Source: Sipunculus nudus (Eukaryota > Annelida > Sipuncula > Golfingiida > Sipunculidae). Taken from it: DNA of 64,000 nucleotides. The DNA lies in the NCBI GenBank assembly GCA_026874595.1, contig CM049321.1, forward strand, positions 1,546,479 through 1,610,478, written 5' to 3'. Below the pieces are notes generated by a model. It worked only from the letters and a program-made list of their open reading frames with translations. It did not search any database and was not told the DNA's origin. Of the stretch, positions 38,901-53,900 are shown piece after piece. Position numbers and translations under genes: made by a program. How positions within the stretch are numbered: the stretch's first letter is position 1; the number at the start of each line of letters is the position of its first letter.

Positions 38901-41900
38901 TTTATAAAGAAACCCTGAAGATGTAAATTTTGAGAATGCTTCATCAGCTACAACAGAATTATAATATTTATTTCATTTTTATATGAATAAAAATAAGTGA
39001 AACCTTTATAAATGCAAGGTCTATCTGAAGCCTTATAATATATAGTGTAATCTTTTCTGAAAGACTACCTGTTAATCATAACCACCTGTCTATTAAGACC
39101 ACCCTTGCATGAACCAAATGCATTCAGACTGGTTATAACTCACCTATCTTATAACTCACCTGTCTTTCTAACATATATTTGCATTTTAAAATTTTGTTTT
39201 AAAAATGTTTAATTTCATTTTTAACCATGAAAGAAACATGAGAGAGGTAAAGCCAAAAATCCAGTTTTTGAGATAGTGTTTGATATTAGTCCTTCAAACA
39301 GGGGTTTTCTGTTACTTGTTGCTTGCAACTGTGTACCATTAAAATTTTCAAAAAGTTAAAATTTCATAAGAAAATTAATTTAAATTTCATATATACATAA
39401 CCCAATAAAAAGACCTCTGTATCAGGTTTACAATGATATATACTTTATGGGGTCTAATATACATTTGGATCAGGGGGTTTTGCTATGCCTTAAGATCACT
39501 TTTGGCTGGTCCAAAAAGGGGTCTCTTAATACAGGTTTTAAGGTACTTACCAGTGCAATGACCAGGATGACCATGACAAGGAAAACGCAGGCCAGGAGGA
39601 TGAAGATGACCAGCCAATCAGGAGCTTTCAGGATGTCCTGGTCGATGGACATGCCATTCTGGATGACGTATCGTGGCGTTGTTGGGAAGAAAGGTCCATC
39701 TTCAGTACACTGAGCGCTCTTTGCCATCACTCTCACATACTGGAGGTAAATTTTTATTTATTAATGTTCAATGCATTTAGAAAGGATCTCATTGTATATT
39801 ATTTTAATATAATGAAATTATGATATACAATCTTAATACATAATTATACTCTAAATCTAACATAACTGATATTCATTAGCATGAAATATACCTTAATCTT
39901 ACATAATTCATTATACCTGTCTGATAGTATCTAATCAATGACTCTCCCACTAATATCTCTTGTTCTGTTTCACATTTTCAGACTTTTCGGGTTAAACTGA
40001 CATTATCTTATCATTACTATCATTATGCATGTCATCAAAACAAGTCTTTAGCCATAAATATATTTGTTTTTCATAAGTGTAAACCCTGATAAGAAAACAC
40101 AGCAGGTCTAAAATACATAAAGGGTCCATTTTTTTGCATTTAAGTGCATTCCTCAGCCTCAACATTTTAAAACTATTGTTGCACGGAGAAAAGCAACTGC
40201 ATTTTTGCAAAAGATGAAAAATTTACCATTAAAAAAAGAGTAAATTTAAATTACACAGTTGAACCTAATTAGATAGAATCTGACAGGAAATTTCATATTG
40301 TATGTTTGAACTAATAAAGAAAATGTATTATGCAGAGTTTTCTTGAAGAAGTCATTAAAAACCTGCTACTCACAAACTTCTTGTCCACGTCAGTGCTGAG
40401 GTGGAAAGAGTAGACCCCTGGGTCAGTGAATTTGTAAGCGAACAACGTGGTGGCAGTCTGTACCTGAGCCTGTGCTTCAATCAACGCACGGAATCCTCCA
40501 TAGTCAAACTTAGAGTTAGTGTTGTACAAGTTGTTCCTGTGCACATAAAAACACATCACATTGAAATAACAATAATTATAATTGATACAAATTATATATC
40601 TGTTAACTACAGTTAACTATACATTTTCTCTTGTCCTTTCCTCATGAAATTCAACAGAAGATTTTACTATTCAGTATTTTCCTTACATTCACACGTAACC
40701 ATTGATGAAAGATTATAACAGATGATGACAAAAAAGTGAACTCAAGCTTTGCACTTGTTCAATACTATCTATACAATTACCTTGATAAGAGATCTGAAAA
40801 TAAGTCTGTCCAGAATAACTTTTATTTCAGGTATTCCATACAATCACCAAATGGGCAGGGGCACTTGTTAGGTTAATCAAGTTAAATTTTGTGTGCGACC
40901 TCCACAAACACCAATAATGTAGTGGAGTCCACACTTTCTGCGTCCTGTCTAAGTCTGAGTCCTTCAGGTTTGAGTCCAAGTCCACTCTGTTCGAGTCTAA
41001 AACATATGGAACTTGAGTCCAAGTCCGAGTCCCAGTCAATAAAAATCTCTTTATTACAATAATTGAAATATGGAAATTTGAGATTATCATTAGTGTGTTT
41101 TTATGTTAGTTTATACATGCTTTTTCTTGAATTTGTAGTTAAATTTATCTCCTAATGAAGATCTATATATTTGGTAAAATATAGCTTTTTTGTAAAATTC
41201 TGTTAACAGATTTACAAAGGTCCTCATACTATTTGAAAGAGCTTGAATCTTTTTCTACTGGACTCGATATGGACTTGGTCTGATTTCTCAAGTCCTAGAC
41301 CCTCGAGTCCAAGTCCCTAAAAAACTGGACTTGAGTCCTACATCGCTGCATGACTAATACTCACTTATCACAGACAGGGTAGAGGGTGTTACTAATACTC
41401 ACTTGTCATAGACAGGGTAGTGGGTGTTACTAATACTCACTTGTCACAGACAGGGTAGTGGGTGTTACTAATACTCACTTGTCATAGACAGGGTAGTGGG
41501 TGTTACTAATACTCACTTGTCATAGACAGGGTAGTGGGTGTTACTAATACTCACTTGTCACAGACAGGGTAGTGGGTGTTACTAATACTCACTTGTCATA
41601 GACAGGGTAGTGGGTGTTACTAATACTCACTTGTCATAGACAGGGTAGTGTGTGTTACTAATACTCACTTGTCATAGACAGGGTAGTGGGTGTTACTAAT
41701 ACTCGCTTGTCATAGACAGGGTAGTGGGTGTTACTAATACTCGCTTGTCATAGACAGGGTAGTGGGTGTTACTAATACTCGCTTGTCATAGACAGGGTAG
41801 TGGGTGTTACTAACACTCACTTGTCATAGACAGGGTAGTGGGTGTTACTAACACTCACTTGTCATAGAAAGGGTAGTGGGTGTTACTAATACTCGCTTGT

Positions 41901-44900
41901 CATAGACAGGGTAGTGGGTGTTACTAATACTCACTTGTCATAGACAGGGTAGTGGGTGTTACTGACAATGAAGAAGATGATTTCCCCATATTTCAAACAA
42001 GTTGTTGGATTCTTGATGCCAGAAAGGGACGAGCCATTCACAGACGACGTAGCCAGCAGCCTTCTCCTGTATTTATAACCAGTGGCACCTCCCAGAGAAA
42101 CGTTTCCACTGAATGATCCCTTGCTGTTGTCTCGGAGTACTGTTTCCAACTGAGCCGGGTCTGGGTCATAGGCCCCCAGGAAACCGTCAGAGCTGCATTC
42201 CATGATGTGGACAGGCTGAGGCTCAAGACCCTTGCCCTCACATTCCAATGAGTTCCTCGCGTTGATAACGGAACGCATGTTGTTCGTCGGTACCTCAAAC
42301 TGTTAATCAACAGTACAAAACATAAGATCTTCAGACTCAAGTAAATATGAATTTTTCAAAGAAATTCAACATATTTACACTGAAATAATTAAATTATATT
42401 AAATTCTCTCGTATATCTGGTTTTCATGACCCCAAAATTCCCCCAGAGAAAGGAGTAATCTCCTGAACCCGCATATGTGGGAATAGTATTTCAGAATGTT
42501 TCTTTTAAACATTATTTTTTCATAACAGCAACAGAAATATAAAGCAAAATTAAAAAGAATGTGAATTGTAAATTTCTAGAAAATTGCTTCAATTCTAAAC
42601 CCTGTATATAATAATATCCCTTCAACTTTGATGCAACAGGGTTTAATGTATCATATCTCTTCCAAGGTGTGAGTTTGAATCCCACCGCTGCCACCATGTA
42701 GAGATGGGACAAGACTCAGACAACCATCTTAGATCAGTGTATTGTAGCAACACCTGGCATACAAGCGTGAACTAATATGGTATTACTGGCACATATAACA
42801 CAGAATGTAACTGAAGTAGTTTTAGGAATACTTCCAGTTCATCATGCAAGATTAAATCCACTCTGGACCCCAAATACATCTAAAGAAACTTCTAAAAAAT
42901 TTCCCAAGGTCAAATCTAAACTCTGTTATCCTTGCCAGGTCTCTCTTACCTTTGTGCTCTGATCCTTCTCTTCCACCCTTAGGAATGGTTCAAGGGTCTC
43001 GGGGCAGTGAAGAGAGACTCTCTTGCGCTGGGCCTTGCGGCATTCAAGGTCACAAATCTGTTCAAGGTCATCGACGACACACCTGCACAGACCAAGCTGA
43101 CGATCTTCTCCTACATAATTTTGTGGTCCATCACAAACCTTAACAAAGTTAAGATAAAGATATTAGTATTATTAGTCTCTTATATATATATAACTGGCAG
43201 CACTGCATTCAATGTAAATATAAACCGCCTAGTCAGGTATAACAATATGTTTGTGCCAGTAAATAGGTGGTCATCTAGGGGTTGCTGTATAGCTGGGATT
43301 TACTGTACTCTGCCAAGGAGGTTATGTTTCTGGTTGTGTTGGTTTGTATTTTAGCATTATAACTCGAAATGTAATACACAGATTTTTACGAAATTTTCAG
43401 GATAGCTTGGCAATGATACAAAGAACAACTGATTAAATTTCTAGGGTAATCCAGATCACCATCTGGATAAGGAATTTTTTTTTTTAAATAAAAATGCTGC
43501 ATTTCTGACAATGCCGTATGAGGGTAATGAGCTACCTTGGCGGAGGTCTGCGCTCTGAGAGTGCTTTTATAGTAAATAAATATTTTATAATATCTAGTTT
43601 TACTGTATTCATTAGTGTAAAATCAAATGTTTACCCTTGTGCTGCAGTAGATCTCCCACTCTTTCTCGTCATAACAGTCTCCGTTCTGATTTCTCGTGGT
43701 GCCCTCTGAACAAAGGTCATACACATGTTTGACACAGTCCTGCTCTCGACCTAACATGGTCTTAAATCCTGCTGCACACGGACAATTCCTGTCGCTTGGC
43801 TGTGAAAGAAAATGTATGTAATAACTGATATGTTTAAGTGTATAAGTGTTTGTATTTGACATATCTTGATAAAATGCCTCTTAAGAATATCATAATCAAA
43901 AACATAATTTTAAATATAATTATCCTTATGTCACCTGTCCTCAAATGACTGAATTTGGTAATACCTATTACATTTTAAGTAAGGTGGTTTCTAACTTAAT
44001 ATACTATAATATTGTATCCATAATCTAACTAGTCCTTAATTATATACTGAGTTGTTTTTATCTTAGTATCTTTGATGTTGTTGGCTCACTGCATGGTAGG
44101 ATTTTCCTATTCTAAACTCAAAACATTCTGACAAATGTTCTATCAATGTGCTTCATTTCTGTGACTGCTGATGGTTAATCATATGACTATATATAAATAT
44201 ATATATTTCATCTTTTGACTGTCATAAGGAAATTTTTTGATTGAACCTCATTCAACAGCCATGATTCATTCTATCCTGACAATCTTACAACATATTTTAT
44301 TTGTAAACACTACAATATGAAGTTCAATTCACCTCTTGTCTAATAACAGAGAAACCGGTCTGAAAGTATATCTATCTTATGAGACCATCTGTCTATTAAG
44401 ACCACCCCTTGGTTAACCGAAAGTATTCATATTGGTTATAACTGACCTGTAAAAAAGACCACCTGTGAATTAAGACCACTTTTGGCCAGTCCCATGGGTG
44501 GTCTCATAACACAGGTTTCACTGTATAGCTGCGTTTCCATGTGCACATTGTGACCACCCCAAAATTGAGACCAACCCCATAATCAAGGCCACTTTTCTTG
44601 GTCCTGAATATATGATTCAGGTAACTTGAATTTCACAAATATGACCACCCCAAAATTATGACCACTTTGGTCAGTCCCCAAGCTGGTCGTAATTGTGGGG
44701 TTCCACTGTATATATGTATATGCCTATGTGTGGGGAAAAAAGATGTGTTTACATGTGTGCATAAATGCATGAACTGGCAGACAAATATATTTGTACAGTG
44801 GATTAACTGTTCTTCCTCAAAAAGAAGGTGAAAAGACAACATATTACCCTGAATCCCTGAGATCATGCAGACCCTATGCACGAAAAATTCTCCTGTGGCG

Positions 44901-47900
44901 ATTTTCACGCACGCACACACACATATGCATACAAATCATGAGCAATTTTTCACAAATATACACACACTTGTACTGAGCAGCTAAACTTACCTGGAAGTCT
45001 CGCCCTGCCCCTGTACACTGACACTGAGACTGTCCCTCTAATGGCTGACTTGCTTCACCACCACAGAAGAAACAGCCAGACTGACCCTCCAGGTGGTTGA
45101 AGTAGTCCACAGGGCACGGGAAACAGTCCTCCACCCTCCCCACGAACTGAGATGGGTTGTATGTTCCAGTAGGGCACGGATAGGGTATGGAAGAATTATC
45201 AGGACAGTAATACCCTGCAAACACAAAAATAATGACCAATCACAGAATGAAAGATTACATCCAAATATTTTTTTTATAACAACAGCACCACATAAATGCA
45301 TGATATGCTTGTTTTATGTCTTGTGACCTCTGACCTCATTACATATAAACCAATTTCTCTAGGAACTGAATTAATGTAAGAAACTCTATTGTTAAATATT
45401 TATAGTGAGTTTCATTTCATGAAAATCCATCAATTTTTTAGTAAATCATGATAGCTCCACCAAATTTGACATCTGGTGACCTCTGACCTCATTATATATG
45501 CATTGGATTTTGCGAAGAGTCAAACTCAAGTGAGATATTATATTGGTTATAATACCTTCAGGGCAAGGGTACGAGTTTGTGGCGTTGAAGCCAGCAGTAG
45601 AGCTGTCATTGGTCAGAGGACGATCAGTGGTTGCCATTGCTTTACATACAACACCAGCACGGCAAGGTCGACATTCCCTTCGCTCAGGATGGTTGCCATA
45701 GTAACCTGGTCGACAGGGCTCACAGGTGTCTGCAAATGTGGCTTGTGGGGATCCATCATACATCTTGTGTCCAAGGGGACATTTGATAGGCTCAATAGCA
45801 CCTGAAGAAATCAAAATATATATAACCTGTATGTAGTGTGTTAGTGGTGTGAAAACTGATCTCAGTTATTGAGGTATATTTCAAAAGAAAAAATCAGCAT
45901 TTTCATTCACGCTTATCATTCAATTAATGAATATAATTGAAAAAGAATATTTTGTCACTTACATTGGCAATAAATTTTCTATCCCCCTTGTCAATATGCA
46001 TATATATGGTTAGGGTTTAAAAACAGCCTTGCCACTTGACCAAGCCAGTAATAAAAGTAGAACTGGGGTCATGATGGTGCAGCCACTGTGTTTCCAGGTG
46101 AAGGATAGACCAGATTTACAAATGTATGTTTATCCCAAGTAATACATGCTCATGAATATTCAAATATAGGTTAAGAAAACATGGAACATAACCTTATGTT
46201 AAATTAAGAACTGAAAATATATGTGTTGCAAACTGGGTACTGTGATCAAAACTTCATGTTAAATTCAGGTTAATCTTTAGTGTCTCATTCAAAATGAGGG
46301 ATACGTGTTTGTGAAAAAGTTAGAAAAAAATTAATAGATTTTTTGGTGAGAAAAAAATTATCAGAATTATTTCTTCCAAGCATTGCTGTCTGTGTTATTA
46401 AATCACAGATGCAGAGGGGGGAAAATTCCATGAAACATATTCAATATAAAAATATTATGTGACACCCTTTGATAACACAGAAATTATGATGTGACAGTGA
46501 ACAGCATTGAGTATGGAAAAGTGTTCATGTTCCTATTACCCTCAGTGTTAAATAAATGATTAGGTCAATTCTTGTGAAAAGTTAATATATTCATGCGTGT
46601 GCAATTTAATATCCTTTCATAGCACCAAAGTTCAAAATCAGTGTTAAAACGTGCTTGTCATGGTGAAATTTTACTTGTATTAACACCATAATGAAGAAGG
46701 ATGTTAGATATATTCATTGTCATGCAATTTAAAAAAGTTTTATATCCCTTCAGCCTGTCTTCACATGTTATTATGTGCAATTTGAAAAACCACCATTTTA
46801 TATAATAACACATAAACACCAAACAGACATTGTTAGACAGGTACACATGTCCTTCCATTTTGTTACTGTATAACTTACCACGGTAATAGGACTCCTCAGT
46901 ACAATTCTCTGGAAAATAGTTTCAATTATCAAATAATATTGAAATAGAATACAGAGTTCCTCTGGTACTTTGAGGGTCTGACATGGATATACCAAATCAA
47001 TTTTATTTTTCTAGGAGTATAGATCATTATTCCAAAATTGGTGCCACAAGAGATGTGCCATATTTTCTTATTCAAATTTCTAATTAACAATCCTACATGG
47101 GGTATGTGCTCATGGAACATAAGTGACCATTGTTACAGTGATAAACCTTTGAGCATGTGAAGGGACTAAAATCCATAAAATCCATTGTGACAAGGGTAAA
47201 CAGTACACAGGAATGAAAACTGTTCACACGACTTATGGATAAAGACACACCTAGCAGAAACTCACCCAGTTTACAAGCTTTTATATGATTGGTCAGAGGG
47301 ATATTACATTGAGGGGCTAGATAAGGATATCCCAGATCAAAAATGCTATTTATCTAGAAATATATCATTATTCCAAAATCAGTGCCAATATTTCAGATAT
47401 TCTCTTTCGTGTAAAATAAAACAAAATGTTTTCCTTTGTTCGTAAAAAAAAATAAAACTATTACAGAGTACACTATATACAATCTATAAACGCTGAAAGT
47501 GTTTTAATGTATCCTTACCTCGGGCTGAGCCGTTGACATAGATGATCTCACAATAATGACCCCATGGACATGGCAGCGGGTACTCTGATTTGACGGGACA
47601 GTAAAATCCAGGTGGGCACGGCTTCTGGGTCTTTGTCATATTGCAGTAATAGCCTGGAATGAAATTATATTGTTTATTAATCATTAGTGGCAGCTTGTAC
47701 GAATTGGTTGTAGATTCATGTTTGATGACTTAAGGCAATCAAAGGAATGACCAATAATCGATTACTTAATGATTATTCTATGTACCTTTAATGTGGTTGT
47801 TTGTAAACAAAAAATCATCTTGTTCAACATATGGTGTTTCTTCCAGTGTGCACATAGAGTATATTACATTTGCTGACAAGCAGCTTATATACATGCAGAA

Positions 47901-50900
47901 TTGCTGCATCAGATTTATTACACAGTAACGAGTTAAAATGCAACATCTTGTTAATATAAAACTGAGAAAAATCACCTGAATCATTCCAGAATTCCTTTTT
48001 CTTGAGCACTGAGAAAGCAAGCTATTTTATGTCCAAAGATAATTTATTAATGACGGATTAACAATTCAAGTGTATGAAGAGGGGGACTAAAGATGGATCA
48101 AGAGACTGTCCATGATAGGCAGCATACCAACAAGGATTCTGTGTGCCTTAGCTGGTGATGGGCTGAAGATCCATTATAACTGGTGATCAGTCAGGCTAAT
48201 GCAAGTGATCTGATGATCAATCTTGCAGTTCCATAATTGAATCAAATTTTTGCACAAAACTTAGGCTTTGTGATGAGTAAATGTGTGCTTTTAATTTCAT
48301 TATGCAAACAAACTAGAGAAAAGTCTGCATTTACTAAAACATGAAATTCCTTAGATACTATATACACATGTAGGTTATAAAATTATGACAAGCTATGCAT
48401 GTAGGCCTGCATATCAGTTGAGAAGATTTACCAGTCTATATATGGTCTTTAAGTTCATACAGATCATTTCCGATTATCTGTCAGTAGAGGTCAACAGATT
48501 TTTTATAACGATGGATCTTGAAATTACAACCAATTTCCAATACTACAAAGTGGGCCTAAGCTGTCACTAGAACATGACAACGTACCCGGCTGGCAGATCG
48601 TCTCCATCTGCGATCCCTCGGGACAGAACATTCCTCGGTTACACTGGGTGCCGTTAGTGGTCATGTTGCTGTCATCACAGTAGTAGCCGGCGGGACACAG
48701 GTAGCAATCAGTGATGTTACCTGCTCCCTCATCAGACCTGTAGCAATAGTCAGGTATATCAGAAAATGATAGACCTTAAGGTAGCTAAAGGGAATTAACC
48801 ACATATATCTAAAATCAGGTCAAAAGTTGTTTAAAATTCATAACAGACCCATCAAGTATACATTATTTTAAACTGTGTGCAGTGTTCTTTCTGATGGTAT
48901 ACACAATTTAAAATTTTCATTATTTTCATATGATATTTTAACAATTTAAATTGTTTTTTTTAAATAGTGTGCTATTTCAGCACAAACAATAGCAGGCCAC
49001 CTTTATGTGGGCTAATATTTTCAAGAGTTTTTGCTTTTCCCTTTTTCATGTGTCTACTTACATTTAACCTGAATTTTTAAAAATTTGATTGAATAAAAAA
49101 TTTTTAATCAAAGTATGGCAAGAACTATTAAAGGAAGAGGTTTAATGGTAAAAAGTAAATGGGGGGGGGGGGGGTTTACAGTTTGATATCATCGATGCTG
49201 TCAGTCTCATCCTACTTCTCACTTAGACTTTATGGTCTTTCAGGTCAGTTCCTTTTTGTAGCTTTTCTTGGCTCCCTGGGAAGCACAGAGCCCAACCACC
49301 CATAATTAGCCCTGGACGGTTATTCCTTCTACATTTTTTGTGCTGCCCACAACCAGGACCCATTCACTCCTTGGTTTTGAGAGTGTGTGGTGAAGAATTC
49401 GGCTTGGAGCCTTAGAACAGAAGGCGGTCAGAACAGGATGCAAACCCACAACCTTGTGGTCACAAGTCACATTCCACAATACCACACTCAAAACCAAATG
49501 ATTACACTATTTTTTTACATGGATGGTACAAATAGTTTGGAAACTAATTCATGGTAGTTCCCAATTTTCCATTTTCTTAAATCAAGACTTTTTGAAGACC
49601 GGGAAAAGGAAAACTCATTTTCTTGGTTTTTAAATGGCCAGGAACCCTCCATAAATCCTGAATGACTACACAAAATTTTTTATAAGAAAAATTTTTTCAG
49701 TTTAATTTTTCATTGCCACTTACCTGTATGTTCCGGCAGGGCACGGGATCGGACTCCAGGTAGCCTCGGGACAATAGAAACCAGGTGGACAAGGACTGTG
49801 GGTGTAGTTGGCCATACCCTCGTAGTTACAGTGGTAGCCAGGAGGACACGGCAAACAGTCCGTCAAGTTCTTGCCTCCAGACTGATCGTTGTACGTCGTC
49901 CGGGGACATTTCTGCATGGTTTCGTTGTATGGGCAGTAGTTGCCTGAACAGAAATAATGTCACAATATATATGTAAATAATTAAACTATTATGATATTAC
50001 CCAAAAATTTTCACAAATAAACTGTAATAATGTTATAACATAGATCCATATAAATTTAAAGTATTTTCTTAAATAAAATTTTTTATGCATATTATGATTT
50101 TTTTATCATTTGATATTTACACTGAACAAACACTGTCACATGAACAAATAATTAATAAATGCTCGAAATAAATTGCTGATATTTCCAATTACAATTTTAC
50201 TGTAGTAAAAGATAAGTTTTATCATTATGTTCCAAAAATGATTTAAAGCAATTAATAAACCCTGTTAAATAAATAAAACCATTACTTCAAAAACATAGTG
50301 CTAACTGGAACCCCCACAACATAAAATTATGCAAATTTGACTTAGTCCATAAATAATGAACTGTTCTTAACAGACACCTGGTATCTCAGGTGAGGGTACC
50401 TGCAGGTTATAAATTCTGCATAAAAGTTTAGAAGGTGGCTCCAATTAAATAAACAGACTCAAAACCATCCAAGTAATAAGGGACAAGAAGTTTTTCTTGT
50501 GATTTTGAAAAATTTTCAAAATTCTGTGAAGAAGTTTAAAAGTCCTCACCTAGCCCTATCATTAAAACAAACATTGTCAAAATCAGTCAGGAAATACAAG
50601 AGAAACTTTTTTTGAAACAGTGAAAACAATTGCAATTAATGAATTTCACACTGGACCTACGGCCAGATTAGCTAAAACATACCTGGAGTACAATCCTGTG
50701 CAATGACGGCTCCATAAGGACAGATTTTTCCGGCTGGACACACATCGCACTGACCAACGTGAGCAGCTCCGTTGAAGTCTATCACGAAGCCAGGTGGACA
50801 CACCTGAGGCTGTGTGGTACCTACATGTGAAATAAAGGCAATATATATAAAATGTACACATTTTGGTGTCAAATAAGCATCATAGTGATTTATGCATGGG

Positions 50901-53900
50901 CAGACATGAGCACTATAGAGTGACTGGTCATTTCTCTTACCTTTTAGGCAGGATCAGTTTAGTCAGTGTTGTCACATCGACTAGTTGTCTCATGACCACT
51001 TGAAATGGCTGACCATAAAACCGTCACAGTGTATATATCAGCTTAACTGTTTGATTTGTACTCCCTAACCCCTCCTGCTTTGTAACTTTCATGCTCATTG
51101 TGTTCTTGACAGAAATTTTATACCCAACCTTCAATGCTAACATTAGATTTACTACAAAGAAATTACTGAGTGGCAGAATTGACAGCTTTATTTCTTAATA
51201 TTATTTATTTTTGTAAAAACTGCTGTGACTCACCAGCTGGACAGTAGTAACCATAAGGACAAGGCTCTCCAAACACGCTGCTCATCGAGCTGTTGCCCCA
51301 CGGCATGGGGTTAAGGTTACCCTTCCAGCACATGAACCCGGCAGCACAGTCTCCTGTCAACTGGCCGTCGTTACAGAACTTGCCTGTGAAGTTACAATCA
51401 AGAATATACAAAAGTTTACACTTCTTACAAAATCAAGGTTTCAACAAAATAAACAGATAAATGAAGACCTAAAGTTAACATTTTAAATATAATACCACAG
51501 AGTTATGTATGATAATATTGATTTTCCATTGTTTGTCAGTATATTCAAGAAAATGCTATTATACAGTATTAATAACTAGTATTTAGAGCCAGCACTGGTT
51601 TAGCATATTTTTTTTTTGCTGGCATTTCAATTTGGGAGACCATGACCTAAAAACAGGTACAAGAATGGCTTTTATTTAAAAGTGGATCTGTCAGTTTTGA
51701 CAGAATAAAGTGACAACTTGCTGAGTGTGTAACCCCACCCCCCTTCCCTTTCACCAAAAAGGCAGAAGTCTAATATTTTTTTCTTGATTTAGGTGACTTT
51801 CAGGATGGTTTTCCCCTAACGTTCTGAGACACTTTTAACTAAATTTAAAAAATTCTGAAGAGCTGAGACCACCTGTCTGCAAAGTGTTCTAAAAAAGTTG
51901 AAATATGGCTTTTTTATATTAAAAAAATTTATAAAGTGGAGAAATTTCTTACCAGCCACACATGGTTCGCAGTCTTCTGGGACTTGGAGGCCTGTGACCG
52001 TGACCTTGGTGTACGTGCCATTGGGGCAGATGGCGGGATTGATGGTAGCGTTTCCACAGTAGTGGTGTGGTGGACATATTTCTGGTATGCTGCTGTTGAT
52101 TTGACAGTAATACCCAGCGGGGCAGGGGAAGCAACTGTCCTGGGCCTCAAACGGTTGGTAGGTACCTGTAATATGGTATAATAATAGTAAATTTACAGTA
52201 GGGATATCACAGAATTCTTCAAACCCTCAATATATGTAACAAATACATCTGACCTCAAAATCAAGCAAAAAACTCTAAGGGTCAGTACAATTGGTGAAAT
52301 AGGCACAGCTGCAGTTATGAGGGTTGACAGTATATTAAAGGATTAAAAACAGAAAAATTGAAAAATAAGATATAACATAAATTCAAAACAGACTATCATT
52401 TAAATATAAAGTTTTAAAATCAGAACTATTTCATCAAAACTTTAGTTTGAGCATGCGTATATTTGCTAACTTACAGTTCATTTACACCATTGATTTAATA
52501 GAAAGCAACTTAACTCAGTCTCTCTACTTTATATCCTTTCAATTTCTGAGTGGTAATGAACATAAAATATTTTAATTGTTCCTCACCTGGAGGGCAAGCA
52601 GTAGGCGTGGCCGTCTGTGCCAGGCAGAAGTGTCCTTTTGGACACAAGAAGTTGCTTGGCGAAGAAACGTCAATCTTTGCATAGTCAGGGCACCAATGGC
52701 GACTGTCGCAGATGTCTGTGGGTGCAGTCGCCCCAACACCTGCACAGTAGTATCCAGGTGGACATGGGAAGCAATCGGTTTCGTTGGCTCCTCCTGTTAC
52801 ATTTCTTATGGTTCCTCTTGGACATGCAGTGGCATTCACTGTACCTGTAACATGTAATGTCAGATGTCAGATACTAGAACATTAACAGTCGTGGCTGCAG
52901 GTGATTAAAGTTCAGGAGTCACTGGGCCTTTACCTGAACAGTACTGCATGGCCCATGGTGTAGCCCGAGTATTTTTATTCTTGTCATTTAAATACAATCA
53001 GGCTGAATAGAATATCACCAATACATCTATATAAGCAATAATTAAAACAGAAATGCAATAGGTCTCTGCTGTGCATTTAAACATATATACATAAAATGAT
53101 GGCACCTAACCCTATATAATCCTTTAAGAACGGGCAAATTTAATAATTTACCATCTCTAAAACTCACCTAGTTCACAGTAATGTCCAACTGGACAGGGCA
53201 CATTATAGCCATCGTTTGGAGCCGGATGTGCAGCTCCACCTCGACACAAGTAACCAGCAAAGCAGTCACCAGCTGGAGCTGACAGTCCTGTCTCATTACA
53301 GAATTTACCCGCAGTACACTGGAGGCAGTCGATGTCATACTTAATTCCCAATGTAGGGTTGTATGTACCTGAAATTGTAAACAAAATACAATTAATGCCT
53401 GATTCTCTAACAAAGAACAGTCATGGGACACTCACTTTTCAATTGCGTAGTCAAAAATATCAAAAGATAACCTTGACCTCTGATGGAGCCCTTACTTAGA
53501 AACATTTCCTTGAAGTTCTATTTTTGACCAATCAGTCTCAATCATATTTCAGCAAGTATTCTCTGTGTGTTAAGTGAGAGCAAATTACATTAGACTACAA
53601 ACACTGCAATATTCTCTCTTTCCTGTATGTTTTCACACTGCTTCAATAGCAAGAATGTCTCAGACATCACTCATCACACAGAAATTCAGATTACTTGAGG
53701 ATCTGATGAAGATAGGTCACATACAAATTTAGTTATCACTTAAATAGTTTGACAGTGTTACATTTTTAATAGTTTCACAAAGCTTTATTAGATGGCACCA
53801 TGAGGTGACTTCTGTGCTGCACTCTTGTGATAAAGCATTAAACTAAATTACAAAAACATTAATTCCATCGCTCTTGAGGGATTTATGCATAGAAAGAGAA

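Noticed and set aside
42038-42340. A second minus-strand frame of 100 codons overlapping exon 24.
   Set aside because: It is out of phase with exons 23 and 25; the chosen frame links both and holds the conserved Cys and strand motifs.
43007-43354. A 115-codon plus-strand open frame with plausible residues over exon 23.
   Set aside because: The minus strand gives a 49-codon phase 0-0 exon with Cys-rich sequence that joins both neighbours in frame. The plus frame is its antisense shadow running into intron.
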